This document shows, piece by piece, positions 8,220-17,262 of a stretch of 64,000 bases of DNA (position 1 is the stretch's first letter; the number at the start of each line of letters is the position of its first letter). The position numbers were made by a program, and so were the translations under genes. Origin of the DNA: M269 sp964640795 (GTDB taxonomy: Bacteria; Pseudomonadota; Gammaproteobacteria; Enterobacterales; Alteromonadaceae); contig CAZXIN010000012.1 in the NCBI GenBank assembly GCA_964640795.1, positions 60,147 through 124,146 on the forward strand, given 5' to 3'. The notes below the pieces were generated by a model. The model was not told the DNA's origin and searched no databases. It saw only the letters and a program-made list of their open reading frames with translations.

Positions 8220-9095
8220 ATGCCCGAGATAGTTATTTTATTGGCGGACTCACCTATTGCGTTTGTCAGCTTCGCTTTTGTTTTCAGCCTCATTGTGGGC
8301 AGCTTTCTCAATGTAGTTATCCATCGACTCCCCATTATGATGGAACGCTCGTTTCAAGCAGAATACCAAGCATATTTTAATCCTGAAGAAGAACAAGCAG
8401 AGCAACCAACCTATAATTTGGTAAAGCCTGATTCGACTTGCCCTAACTGTAATCACCTCATACGTTGGTGGGAGAACATTCCTGTTTTCAGTTGGATTTG
8501 GTTAAAGGCAAAATGTAGTAATTGCAAACATCCGGTATCGTTACGTTACCCCGCTGTTGAGCTAATGACAGCATTAATGTCGGCTTGGGTTGCTTGGCAT
8601 TTTGGCTATGGGATACAGGCACTCATGGGCATTATCCTGTGTTGGCTACTCATTACTATGACTTTTATCGACCTGGATAAAATGCTGTTGCCTGATGAAC
8701 TCACTTTACCTTTAATCTGGATTGGATTACTCATCAACACCTCTTCAACTTTTGTAGCTCCAGTTGACGCTATCATTGGTGCCTGCGCGGGTTATCTCAT
8801 ACTGTGGAGCATATACTGGGCCTTTAAGTTACTCACAGGAAAAGAAGGTATGGGTTATGGTGACTTTAAACTGCTAGCTGCACTAGGCGCTTGGTTTGGT
8901 TGGCAATATTTACCTATTGTCATTCTCTTATCTTCAGTGGTAGGTGCCATCGTTGGCTTATTCATCATGTTCTACAAAAACAGTGGCAAAAGTTTGGCTA
9001 TACCATTTGGTCCTTATTTAGCTGCTGCTGGCTTTATCACTATGCTTTATGGTGACTGGATAGCTGATCAATATTTACAGTACTTGTTAAGATGA
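8220..9095 (+). CDS. pilD: Prepilin peptidase / N-methyltransferase PilD
   Basis: Bifunctional inner-membrane aspartic protease that cleaves the prepilin leader and methylates the new N-terminus. The 291 residues have the cytoplasmic domain with two CxxC pairs (CPNC and CSNC), the two catalytic aspartates (in TFIDLDKMLLPDE and GYGDFKLLAALGAW) and about eight hydrophobic segments. GSFLNVVIHRLP near the N-terminus is typical. Its stop overlaps coaE by 4 bp. The 274-bp gap after pilC probably holds its own promoter; nothing distinct was recognised there. Confidence 0.96.
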   Translation: MPEIVILLADSPIAFVSFAFVFSLIVGSFLNVVIHRLPIMMERSFQAEYQAYFNPEEEQAEQPTYNLVKPDSTCPNCNHLIRWWENIPVFSWIWLKAKCSNCKHPVSLRYPAVELMTALMSAWVAWHFGYGIQALMGIILCWLLITMTFIDLDKMLLPDELTLPLIWIGLLINTSSTFVAPVDAIIGACAGYLILWSIYWAFKLLTGKEGMGYGDFKLLAALGAWFGWQYLPIVILLSSVVGAIVGLFIMFYKNSGKSLAIPFGPYLAAAGFITMLYGDWIADQYLQYLLR

Positions 9096-9706
9096 GTCAT
9101 TTCGTTGTTGGACTTACAGGTGGCATAGGTAGCGGTAAAACAACTATCGCTAATCAATTTATAGCATTAGATGTCGATGTCATTGATGCTGATGTCATTG
9201 CAAGAGACGTTGTCGCTCCAGGCTTACCAGCCTACAAAGCAATAGTGGATTACTTCGGTTCCACTATTGTTAGTGATACTCAGCAACTTGATCGAACAAA
9301 ACTACGGCAGCTTGTATTCGACGACAACGAAAAGAAAGCTTGGTTAAACAATCTATTACACCCCATTATTCGCGAAGAAATGATTCATCAATGCCAACAA
9401 GCCACTTCTATATATTGCCTTCTTGCTATTCCTCTTTTAGTTGAAAACCGATTATTTTCTCTCGTTGATCAAGTATTGGTTGTTGATATTGATGAAACAC
9501 TACAACTAGAACGCGCAGCAACAAGGGATAACGCCAAACGCGAAGAAATAAAAAAGATAATGGCGAGTCAAGTATCTCGGGAAGAGCGTTTAAAACATGC
9601 CACTCAAATCATAAATAATAATGGTACGAGTGACGATATTGCTCTCCAAGTCGATAAATTGCACAAGATTTACACAAAGCTTGCAAAAAGTAAGGCAAAA
9701 GCTTGA
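9092..9706 (+). CDS. coaE: Dephospho-CoA kinase
   Basis: Final step of CoA synthesis: ATP-dependent 3'-phosphorylation of dephospho-CoA. The 204 residues carry Walker A GLTGGIGSGKTT, the DADVIARDVV substrate segment, HPIIREEM and the lid region with RDNAKREE. Translationally coupled to pilD (ATGA overlap), followed after 55 bp by zapD; this is the conserved gammaproteobacterial order. Confidence 0.96.
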   Translation: MSHFVVGLTGGIGSGKTTIANQFIALDVDVIDADVIARDVVAPGLPAYKAIVDYFGSTIVSDTQQLDRTKLRQLVFDDNEKKAWLNNLLHPIIREEMIHQCQQATSIYCLLAIPLLVENRLFSLVDQVLVVDIDETLQLERAATRDNAKREEIKKIMASQVSREERLKHATQIINNNGTSDDIALQVDKLHKIYTKLAKSKAKA

Positions 9707-9761
9707 AATAAAAGCAACAATTGAGTTTCAATAACACATCTTTTGTTTTGGCTCATATTCA

Positions 9762-10517
9762 ATGTCTCACACCCTGTACGAATTTCCATTAAATGAAAAA
9801 GTCAGATCTTATATGAGACTGGAACAATTGTTTAAACAACTTGAACAGACAAAAACATTTGGCTCCAATTGGTCTTTCATCACTTTCTTTGAATCACTAT
9901 TTACCTTGCTTGATCTATTAGATCGCCTTGACGTTCGTAATGACATGCTTAAGGACATTGAAATGCATGAGAAAAACCTTAGGCTTTGGTCCAAACACCC
10001 TAAGATTGATTTGACGGCACTACAACAAGCCCTCGATAAAGTTGTTGATTTAAAAGAGCAGCTAAAGAATGCTAGAAAAATAGGCAACACGCTTAAGGAA
10101 GATAAATTCTTAAGCTCAATTAAGCAAAGATTCTCTATACCAGGAGGCACTTGTAGTTTCGACTTACCTAATCTTCATTACTGGCTCAAACAGCCTCAGG
10201 AGCAGGTACAAAGCGATATCAACGAGTGGCTAAATGAATACATGATAGTCCATGATTCACTCGACATTGCTCTATCTTTTTTAAGGGAACGAGGTAAGTT
10301 TGTTGATGCCATTGCGGCTAAAGGCTTCTATCAAGGTGTCGCTGATGAAAAAATTGAACTGATTCGAATCCATTGCTCAACTGAAGATGGCTACTATCCG
10401 ACACTCAGCGGTAATAAGTATCGTTACGCTATTCGGTTTATGAGCTTTGAGTTAGATCAGGACAACAATACTTCAGCTGTTCCTGAGAACATCAACTTCA
10501 AGCTAGCCAGCTGTTAA
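9762..10517 (+). CDS. zapD: Cell division protein ZapD
   Basis: FtsZ-associated protein that bundles FtsZ protofilaments at the Z ring. At 251 residues it is full length, beginning YEFPLNEKVRSYMRLEQLF, with the helical N-terminal half and the beta-containing C-terminal half (GGTCSFDLPNLHYWL, ending near YRYAIRFMSFELDQ). Downstream of coaE as in many gammaproteobacteria. The 120-bp gap to the convergent membrane-protein gene shows no clear terminator. Confidence 0.94.
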   Translation: MSHTLYEFPLNEKVRSYMRLEQLFKQLEQTKTFGSNWSFITFFESLFTLLDLLDRLDVRNDMLKDIEMHEKNLRLWSKHPKIDLTALQQALDKVVDLKEQLKNARKIGNTLKEDKFLSSIKQRFSIPGGTCSFDLPNLHYWLKQPQEQVQSDINEWLNEYMIVHDSLDIALSFLRERGKFVDAIAAKGFYQGVADEKIELIRIHCSTEDGYYPTLSGNKYRYAIRFMSFELDQDNNTSAVPENINFKLASC

Positions 10518-10637
10518 ATTTATCAAAAGCTTTCAATTCGGATTTATACTTCATTCCTGAAAACGCCCCCCTTCACTACTCTAATGCTGTACTTCCTTTA
10601 ACCATGTTCGCCATATAGTTAGTCCCGAACTGGCCAA

Positions 10638-11225
10638 CTACTTAATGGATTTAGTTTTACGGATATTTCCCTTAATGATATCTCTAAACCTCAATGCGAA
10701 GGGCTCTCGTTGTGCTAATTGCGCTCCTAAGGTATAGCCTAAATAGGCTGCAATCAACCAGTACCAGCCATTTTTCATCGTGACCTCATCACCCCAATAG
10801 CTAAACCACACGAAAGCGTCAATAATATTTCTAATAGCTTCGACGAATAGATCAATTAACAAATTAAAGCCGATCTGACTGACTAATTCAGAAGCTTTCA
10901 ACGTCAATAGCTTTCCCAAAAACTCAACAATTTCACCAATTTCAATATAGGCATAGGTAACTAATGCCATCAATCCATAGAAACCACCACCAAAATATAG
11001 CCACTTATCAAGTACTCGGTTTCTACTCGATTTCCTTTTGTTGGCCTTTTTGCTCTCTTTGTATTGCTTAGACATATTTTTCATCGCTAAATTAAGCTCT
11101 TTAGTATCAGAAAAATCATCAAGGCGGTTAGAGACTATCGCACGGCTTATTAATAAATAAGTCACTAAAAAAATAGGGATCCCCGAAAAAAGGGAAGCTC
11201 GTAGAACTTCTATGACTGTAGACAT
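10638..11225 (-). CDS. Uncharacterised membrane protein
   Basis: A 195-residue protein not recognised by family. An N-terminal hydrophobic segment (residues ~8-30) is followed by a charged helical stretch rich in Lys/Ser/Arg (~35-72), two further hydrophobic stretches (~73-95 and ~118-140) and one near 150-168, then a basic tail. It stands alone on the minus strand between zapD and yacG and is divergent from yacG. Nothing in the sequence suggests a catalytic role. Codon use looks like its neighbours, and it has a plausible ATG, so it is likely real. Confidence 0.7.
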   Translation of the reverse strand: MSTVIEVLRASLFSGIPIFLVTYLLISRAIVSNRLDDFSDTKELNLAMKNMSKQYKESKKANKRKSSRNRVLDKWLYFGGGFYGLMALVTYAYIEIGEIVEFLGKLLTLKASELVSQIGFNLLIDLFVEAIRNIIDAFVWFSYWGDEVTMKNGWYWLIAAYLGYTLGAQLAQREPFALRFRDIIKGNIRKTKSIK

Positions 11226-11380
11226 TTTACTTTTCGCTCTCGCCAGCTAATACCCATTTAACAAATAAACTAAGTTAACTCAGCCACTTGGTCAACTATA
11301 TTGAAAACAATATCCATTTTAATAACAACGAGATTTGGTATCATTGTTCGTATTAGGTAATCAAAAGTTATGGTAGATAG

Positions 11381-11611
11381 ATGACACTCGTAAGTTGCCC
11401 AACATGCAAAAAGCAAGTTGAATGGATAGCTCAAAATGAGTTCCGACCGTTTTGCTGTAAAAAATGCCAGCTAATTGACTTAGGCGAATGGGCAACTGAG
11501 TCACATAGTATCCCAGTGAAGCAAGGACAACAGTCAGATTTGGCTATCGACCCAGAAGATATTGAAGCTCTGCTATCACAAACACCCGATAGCTTTTTTA
11601 AAGAGCCTTAA
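11381..11611 (+). CDS. yacG: DNA gyrase inhibitor YacG (zinc finger protein)
   Basis: Small zinc protein (76 residues) that in E. coli binds GyrB and inhibits gyrase. The four-Cys zinc site is CPTC near the N-terminus plus the RPFCCKKCQ segment, followed by the family signature IDLGEWA. The C-terminal tail is acidic. The 3' end overlaps the convergent mutT end by 4 bp. Confidence 0.93.
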   Translation: MTLVSCPTCKKQVEWIAQNEFRPFCCKKCQLIDLGEWATESHSIPVKQGQQSDLAIDPEDIEALLSQTPDSFFKEP

Positions 11612-12003
11612 TTGAGATACCGTTTTTCTAAAGCAGGAATAATAAGGGTATTCGCATCAGGAAAGTTAAAGTTTGACAGTTCATGCATAGATACCCATTG
11701 GCCTAACTGCCCCTCAGCGCCCTTAGGCTCGTTATTAAAGCCATCGACTAACCGAACGTCGAGTGACACCAATTTGTCACCGTAGTCATGTTCTATCACC
11801 ATCAAATTTGACTGTTCTGTTACTTCAATACCCACTTCTTCCAATAACTCTCTGGCCAAGGCTTCAGGCATTGTTTCATTGGCTTCCTTCTTACCACCAG
11901 GGAATTCCCACTTGCCTCCTTGATGTAGATCGTCTGCTCGCTTTGTAATGTAAACTTGGTTATCTCTAACGATAACACCAACGGCAACTTCAACTCTTTT
12001 CAC
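11608..12003 (-). CDS. mutT: 8-oxo-dGTP diphosphatase MutT
   Basis: Nudix hydrolase that cleans oxidised guanine nucleotides from the pool. The 131 residues contain a canonical Nudix box (residues ~37-59: GGK...E...REL.EEVG), a GKWEFPGG lead-in and the usual N-terminal VAVGVIV strand. The start is GTG. It lies downstream of secA as in E. coli (secA-mutT), but a terminator intervenes, so it probably has its own promoter in 12004-12083. Confidence 0.93.
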   Translation of the reverse strand: MKRVEVAVGVIVRDNQVYITKRADDLHQGGKWEFPGGKKEANETMPEALARELLEEVGIEVTEQSNLMVIEHDYGDKLVSLDVRLVDGFNNEPKGAEGQLGQWVSMHELSNFNFPDANTLIIPALEKRYLN

Positions 12004-12083
12004 AATACTTAACCGCCCTATTTGGGTCTGCTGATCTTTGTTGTCTATTTTTTCAGCGAAGATTAACAGCCCCTTGTAAATAC

Positions 12084-12105
12084 AAAAAAGCCGGGAACCC
12101 CCGAC
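12084..12105 (-). terminator. Rho-independent terminator downstream of secA
   Basis: Read on the minus strand: GTCGGG / CCCGGC stem (one G-T wobble, short loop) followed by TTTTTT. It lies about 67-88 nt beyond the secA stop and marks the end of the secA transcript. Confidence 0.85.
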
Positions 12106-12113
12106 CTCTCAAA

Positions 12114-12149
12114 TAGAACATGTTGAATACGAAAATTCAACATGTTCTA
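12114..12149. repeat. 15-bp perfect inverted repeat after secA
   Basis: Arms TAGAACATGTTGAAT (12114-12128) and ATTCAACATGTTCTA (12135-12149), with a 6-nt spacer. It begins 22 bp beyond the secA stop and immediately precedes the terminator. It has no T tract of its own, so it may be an mRNA 3'-end stabilising hairpin or a protein-binding palindrome. Confidence 0.85.
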
Positions 12150-12171
12150 GCATTAACTCAAAACTTTGAAA

Positions 12172-14868
12172 TTAAGTTAACTTACCATGACATTGTTTGT
12201 ACTTTTTGCCTGATCCACAAGGGCAAGGATCATTACGACCTACTTTAGGCTCATCCCTGACGGCCGTTTTTGCAACGTTTTGCGGTTCGTTTTCAGATTC
12301 ATGTTCATAATTCTTAGGCACATCGTCGGCTTGTCTGCGCTGCTCTTCAACAGCTTCAACGTCTGATTCAGTTCTAACTTGAACTTTACTCAGCAATTTA
12401 ACAACTTCAACCTTCAAGCTTTCTAGCATTTCTGAGAACAACTCAAAAGACTCTTTCTTGTATTCCTGCTTTGGATTCTTTTGAGCGTAGCCACGCAAAT
12501 GGATGCCTTGTCGTAAATGATCCATCGCAGCCAAATGCTCTTTCCAGTGACCATCCAAATTTTGTAGCATCACAGCTTTTTCAAATTGCCTTAAAACAGA
12601 AGCGCCGACCGCTTGTTCTTTAGCTGCATAATTTTCATTCACAGCATCCGCTATACGCTCTCTTAGCTTCTCTTCATACAACTTGTCGTCTTCATCTAAC
12701 CACTGTTGCAAAGGCAGACCAACATCGAAGTCTGCTTTAAGCCGATCTTCCAATGCAGGTACATCCCACATTTCTTCCAACGATTCAGGCGGTATATATT
12801 CACTAATAGTCTGCGTGAGTATATCTTCACGAACGGCAGTGATGGTTTCACTAATATCACCATCATCCAACAACTCATTACGCTGCTCGTAAATGACCTT
12901 ACGTTGATCATTGGCAACATCATCATATTCCAATAACTGCTTACGAATATCGAAGTTACGTGTTTCGACTTTACGCTGAGCATTTTCAATAGCCTTAGTC
13001 ACCCAAGGGTGTTCTATCGCCTCACCATGTTCCATTCCTAGGCGCTTCATCATACCGGCCATTTTTTCTGAAGCAAAAATACGCATCAAAGAATCTTCTA
13101 ATGACAAATAAAAACGCGAAGACCCAGCATCACCTTGCCTGCCCGAACGACCTCTTAATTGATTATCAATACGACGAGATTCATGGCGTTCTGTACCTAT
13201 AATATGTAGCCCACCTGCGTCTAACACAGCATCATGGCGTACCTGCCACTCTTTCTTAATATTAGCAACCTGATCTTCTGAAGGAGCTTTTAAAGCTTCC
13301 ACTTCAGCTTGCCAGCTACCGCCAAGTACAATGTCAGTCCCTCGACCAGCCATATTAGTCGCAATAGTGACGGCGCCCGCGCGACCAGCTTGAGCCACTA
13401 TCTCAGCTTCTTGCTCGTGGAATTTAGCATTAAGTACTTTGTGAGGTACTTTTTGTTTCTTAAGGAAATTAGACAATAGCTCTGAGTTTTCTATCGATAC
13501 AGTACCAACCAAGGTAGGCTGCCCACGCTCAACACAAGATTTAATATCATCAACAATGGCATGATACTTCTCTTCAGTGGTTAAGTAGATTAAATCCGCT
13601 TTATCATCACGAATCATTGGTTTGTTAGTCGGAACAACGATCGTTTCCAAACCATAGATATGATTAAACTCGAACGCTTCTGTGTCTGCAGTACCCGTCA
13701 TACCCGCTAGCTTGTTATACAGGCGGAAATAATTTTGGAAAGTAATTGAAGCTAATGTCTGGTTTTCATTTTGAATATTGACGTTTTCTTTTGCTTCAAT
13801 AGCTTGATGTAAACCTTCAGACCAACGACGCCCTTCCATTGTTCGACCAGTATGCTCATCCACGATCACGATTTGATCATCTTTAACAATATAATCAACG
13901 TCTTTGGCGAACAACTTATGTGCTCGTAATGCAGCATTAACATGATGTAGTAGGGAAATATTAGCGGCAGCAAAAAGTGACTCATCTTCTGGCAACACAC
14001 CTTGCTCAATAAGAATCTCTTCAACCCGTATTTGTCCACGTTCGGTCAAATGAATTTGTTTGCCTTTTTCATCAACAGTGAAATCACCGTCACCATGTTC
14101 GCCTTCTTCATCCTCTTTTTCTTGTTGTTCCAATAACGGAATCACTACATTGATTTTTTTATACAACTCTGAACTATCTTCCGCCGGACCAGAAATAATG
14201 AGGGGAGTTCTTGCTTCATCAATTAGGATAGAATCTACTTCATCGATTACCGCGTAATTCAATCCACGTTGTACGCGCTCTTCTGGACTAAACGCCATGT
14301 TGTCCCGAAGGTAATCAAAACCAAACTCGTTATTGGTACCGTATAGAATATCGGCAGCGTAAGCTTCTTTCTTTTGAGGGTGAGTCATGCCTGGGACGTT
14401 ACAGCCAACCGTCATGCCCAAAAAGTCATAGAAAGGTCTACTCCAATCGGCATCACGTGTCGCTAGGTAATCATTCACTGTAATGACGTGAACACCGTTA
14501 CCACTTAAAGCATTGAGGTAAGCTGGTAAGGTGCCGGTTAACGTTTTACCTTCACCTGTACGCATTTCAGATATTTTACCTTGATGAAGCACAATACCAC
14601 CTAGCATTTGTACGTCAAAATGGCGCATCTCAAAAACACGCTTACTGGTTTCTCTAACAACAGCAAAGGCTTCAACTAATAAATCATCTAACGATTCACC
14701 TTTTTTGATACGCTCACGAAACTCAGCTGTTTTGCCTTTTAACTCATCATCACTTAATGTTTCGTATTCACTTTCTAATGCATTAATTTGCGCAACAATT
14801 TTATTTAGTCGTTTAATTTCACGGTCGTTACGACTACCAAATACCTTGGTTAGGATACTAGAAAACAT
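12172..14868 (-). CDS. secA: Protein translocase ATPase SecA
   Basis: Motor ATPase of the Sec pathway. The 898 residues are full length. Walker A is in EMRTGEGKTLTGTLPAYLN, Walker B in VIDEVDSILIDEARTPLIISG, the helicase-like motif VTIATNMAGRGTDIVLGG is present, and the C-terminus carries the SecB/zinc-binding CPCGSGKKYKQCHG. It follows an M23 peptidase gene where E. coli has secM. A 148-bp intergenic region ahead of the start includes the terminator of the upstream gene, so secA has its own promoter. Confidence 0.98.
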   Translation of the reverse strand: MFSSILTKVFGSRNDREIKRLNKIVAQINALESEYETLSDDELKGKTAEFRERIKKGESLDDLLVEAFAVVRETSKRVFEMRHFDVQMLGGIVLHQGKISEMRTGEGKTLTGTLPAYLNALSGNGVHVITVNDYLATRDADWSRPFYDFLGMTVGCNVPGMTHPQKKEAYAADILYGTNNEFGFDYLRDNMAFSPEERVQRGLNYAVIDEVDSILIDEARTPLIISGPAEDSSELYKKINVVIPLLEQQEKEDEEGEHGDGDFTVDEKGKQIHLTERGQIRVEEILIEQGVLPEDESLFAAANISLLHHVNAALRAHKLFAKDVDYIVKDDQIVIVDEHTGRTMEGRRWSEGLHQAIEAKENVNIQNENQTLASITFQNYFRLYNKLAGMTGTADTEAFEFNHIYGLETIVVPTNKPMIRDDKADLIYLTTEEKYHAIVDDIKSCVERGQPTLVGTVSIENSELLSNFLKKQKVPHKVLNAKFHEQEAEIVAQAGRAGAVTIATNMAGRGTDIVLGGSWQAEVEALKAPSEDQVANIKKEWQVRHDAVLDAGGLHIIGTERHESRRIDNQLRGRSGRQGDAGSSRFYLSLEDSLMRIFASEKMAGMMKRLGMEHGEAIEHPWVTKAIENAQRKVETRNFDIRKQLLEYDDVANDQRKVIYEQRNELLDDGDISETITAVREDILTQTISEYIPPESLEEMWDVPALEDRLKADFDVGLPLQQWLDEDDKLYEEKLRERIADAVNENYAAKEQAVGASVLRQFEKAVMLQNLDGHWKEHLAAMDHLRQGIHLRGYAQKNPKQEYKKESFELFSEMLESLKVEVVKLLSKVQVRTESDVEAVEEQRRQADDVPKNYEHESENEPQNVAKTAVRDEPKVGRNDPCPCGSGKKYKQCHGKLT

Positions 14869-14934
14869 GGATACACAGCTTCCAATCTAAATTTGTTAGT
14901 GGTGAAGTAAAGTTGAATTTCAACTTAAACTACA

Positions 14935-14972
14935 TCAGAAAATAAAATAATCGGCTCAAGTGAGCCGATTAT
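14935..14972 (-). terminator. Terminator after the M23 peptidase gene
   Basis: Read on the minus strand: a 12-bp perfect stem (ATAATCGGCTCA / TGAGCCGATTAT, 2-nt apparent loop) followed by TTTATTTT. It lies 45 bp past the peptidase stop. Confidence 0.8.
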
Positions 14973-15016
14973 CGCTAATTAATTTACAACCTACTTAAAG
15001 TAAGTTTGAGTTCAAT

Positions 15017-15934
15017 CTAACTGTTGTTCTTTTTTCGAGACACATAAGGTAAAGGATCTAATTGTTTACCATTTTTCAGTACTTCATAGTGTACATGTGC
15101 ACCAGTCGCTCGACCAGTTCTACCCATTTCGCCAATAACATCACCTTTAGTGACAACATCACCGACTTTTACTTTAAGCAACTTATTATGACCATAACGT
15201 GTCGTAAGACCATCGCCGTGATCAATCTCTATCAATTGACCATAGCCATACCGTTGTCCAGACCAAACAACCAAACCTGCGCCTGTCGCAACAACATCGG
15301 AGCCTTCCTTACCTGCAAAGTCCAACCCCTTATGCATAGCCGGTAATCCAGAGAAAGGATCTTTACGAATACCATAATAAGATGATAACCATCCTTTACT
15401 GATTGGTCGGCCAGTCAAGTAGCTCTGTTCATCTATATGGTGATTCATCATGATGGATTCAAGGGCTTGCAGCTGTTGTTGTTTATCTTCTATATTTGCC
15501 AACATCGAACCAATATCATCTAGAATGTAATCACTGCTAGGCAAATCGATAGTCACTTCGTGAGTTGGCCCACCTAAAGCTGGCAATTCGTCAAACTGAA
15601 ATTCCTCAGGCGCTAAGTTTGCTTGATCAACCAAGCGACTGCCCAATGCATTTAAACGCTGCATTTGGCTTTGTATTTCAGCTAGCTTAAGCACCATGCC
15701 AGTCAGCTTTTCTTCGGTTTCTGTTTTTATTTGAACTAATTCGTGCTTCTGCTGCGTCAAACCTGTCTGCGTTGCTCGCACTATGGCAGCATCTGTATCT
15801 GATTTGGATACACTTATTTGACTTCCCCATAAGGTCAGTAAAATAGCAATAACAGCCAAAAACAAGAGATCACGCTTTTGTACGTTATATACAAAACGCA
15901 ACTTTTTGCTTCTTAATAGCAAAGTAAAACTCAT
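15017..15934 (-). CDS. M23-family metallopeptidase with coiled coil (NlpD/MepM-like)
   Basis: A 305-residue cell-envelope protein with a basic N-terminus, one membrane segment (residues ~24-42), a coiled-coil region (~48-100 and ~148-165) and a C-terminal LytM/peptidase M23 domain (~185-295). Zinc and catalytic residues are visible: HKGLDF (His/Asp) and GAHVHYEV (HxH). The catalytic set appears intact, so it is probably an active peptidoglycan endopeptidase rather than a pure activator. It occupies the secM position between lpxC and secA. Confidence 0.9.
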   Translation of the reverse strand: MSFTLLLRSKKLRFVYNVQKRDLLFLAVIAILLTLWGSQISVSKSDTDAAIVRATQTGLTQQKHELVQIKTETEEKLTGMVLKLAEIQSQMQRLNALGSRLVDQANLAPEEFQFDELPALGGPTHEVTIDLPSSDYILDDIGSMLANIEDKQQQLQALESIMMNHHIDEQSYLTGRPISKGWLSSYYGIRKDPFSGLPAMHKGLDFAGKEGSDVVATGAGLVVWSGQRYGYGQLIEIDHGDGLTTRYGHNKLLKVKVGDVVTKGDVIGEMGRTGRATGAHVHYEVLKNGKQLDPLPYVSRKKNNS

Positions 15935-16130
15935 GATGGCGGTATTATACTCCTAATAAGTCAGAGACCAGATTCTAAACTGCATTACTTACAAAAAAAA
16001 GGTTTTAGGTTATCTAGTCTCAATCACCGTGATTGTTTTATATACAGAAGGCATATAGCCTGTGTGCGATAAATATCTGTCACACAATTAAACTAAGCAT
16101 TTAATGCGCCAAAGTTTAGTGGTCTAGGTA

Positions 16131-16154
16131 TAAAAATGCCGCAATCAAGCGGCA
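16131..16154 (-). terminator. Terminator after lpxC
   Basis: Read on the minus strand: TGCCGC / GCGGCA stem, 6-nt loop, then TTTTTA. It starts about 30 bp beyond the lpxC stop and would close the dcw transcript ahead of the M23 peptidase gene. Confidence 0.88.
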
Positions 16155-16185
16155 CTTTATTAAATTAGGTTAGAGACATTATAGC

Positions 16186-17097
16186 CTAAGCTAAAACAAG
16201 CTCTCCGAAATTAATAGGCATTGCTTCTTCATCTTCGAAGCTAGTGTACTCCCAAGCTTCTGAATCAGATAAAACCGCACATAGCAGTTTATTATTTAAG
16301 CCATGTCCTGACTTATAACTCTTCAACTCACCTAAAATACTATGCCCACAAAGATATAAATCACCTACAGCATCAAGGATCTTGTGTTTTACAAACTCGT
16401 CTGCATAACGCAAACCTTCTTGATTAAGGACGCGGTAGTCATCAAGAGCAACTGCGTTTTCCATGCTAGCTCCTAAAGCTAAGTCATGCGCATGCATAAA
16501 CTCCAAGTCTTTCATAAAGCCAAAAGTACGAGCACGGCTGATCTCATCAATATATGAGTCGCTATTAAAATCAACAACAACATGTTGCTTTGTTTGACGT
16601 ATAGCGGGGTGATCAAAATCGATTTTAAAGTCCATTCTGAAGCCTTCATGGGGATGAAACTCAGCCCATTTGTCTTCTTCTTCTACGCGAATGTACTTCT
16701 TAATACGGATAAAACGCTTAGGAGCATTTAACTCTTCAATGCCTGCGGACTGTAGTAAGAAAATAAATGGACTAGCACTGCCATCCATTATGGGTAATTC
16801 ATTACTATCAACTTCAACGACAATGTTATCGACACCTAGGCCAGCTAATGCAGAGCTTAAATGTTCGACCGTTGAAATACTCACACCATCAGCATTAGTC
16901 ACACAAGTGCAAAGCATTGTGTCCCCAACAGCATTAGCCAGAGCAGGTATGTCTGCGTAGGGTTCTATATCGATACGCCGAAACACAATACCTGTATTCG
17001 CTGGGGCAGGACGAAGCGTCATGGTGACTTTGTCACCTTTATGTAGACCTATTCCTGTTGCCTGTACCGGCTGTTTTATGGTGCGTTGTTTAATCAT
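16186..17097 (-). CDS. lpxC: UDP-3-O-acyl-N-acetylglucosamine deacetylase LpxC
   Basis: Zinc deacetylase for the committed step of lipid A synthesis. At 303 residues it is full length, starting MIKQRTIKQPVQATGIGLHKG. Zinc ligands lie in VEHLSSAL and in HKILDAVGDLYLCGH, and the catalytic GHSILGELKSYKSGHGLNN segment is intact. It lies just after ftsZ, the usual end of the dcw cluster. The 165-bp gap to ftsZ allows a private promoter. Confidence 0.97.
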   Translation of the reverse strand: MIKQRTIKQPVQATGIGLHKGDKVTMTLRPAPANTGIVFRRIDIEPYADIPALANAVGDTMLCTCVTNADGVSISTVEHLSSALAGLGVDNIVVEVDSNELPIMDGSASPFIFLLQSAGIEELNAPKRFIRIKKYIRVEEEDKWAEFHPHEGFRMDFKIDFDHPAIRQTKQHVVVDFNSDSYIDEISRARTFGFMKDLEFMHAHDLALGASMENAVALDDYRVLNQEGLRYADEFVKHKILDAVGDLYLCGHSILGELKSYKSGHGLNNKLLCAVLSDSEAWEYTSFEDEEAMPINFGELVLA

Positions 17098-17262
17098 TTA
17101 TTACCTTAATTTAAATCAGCGTAACATCTAATCAAAATCTGAAGCGGCCAGCATATTACTGACTTTGTGTGCATTTGTCAAAAAACTGTCATATTTGAGC
17201 ACTGAGCCGCTTATTTATCCAACGTCCCTGTTAATCATATTTGAACTAAAGCCGCTGAATTT

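Noticed and set aside
8039..8380. 113-codon frame before pilD
   Set aside because: It overlaps the pilD start in another frame, has no recognisable features and no good ribosome site.
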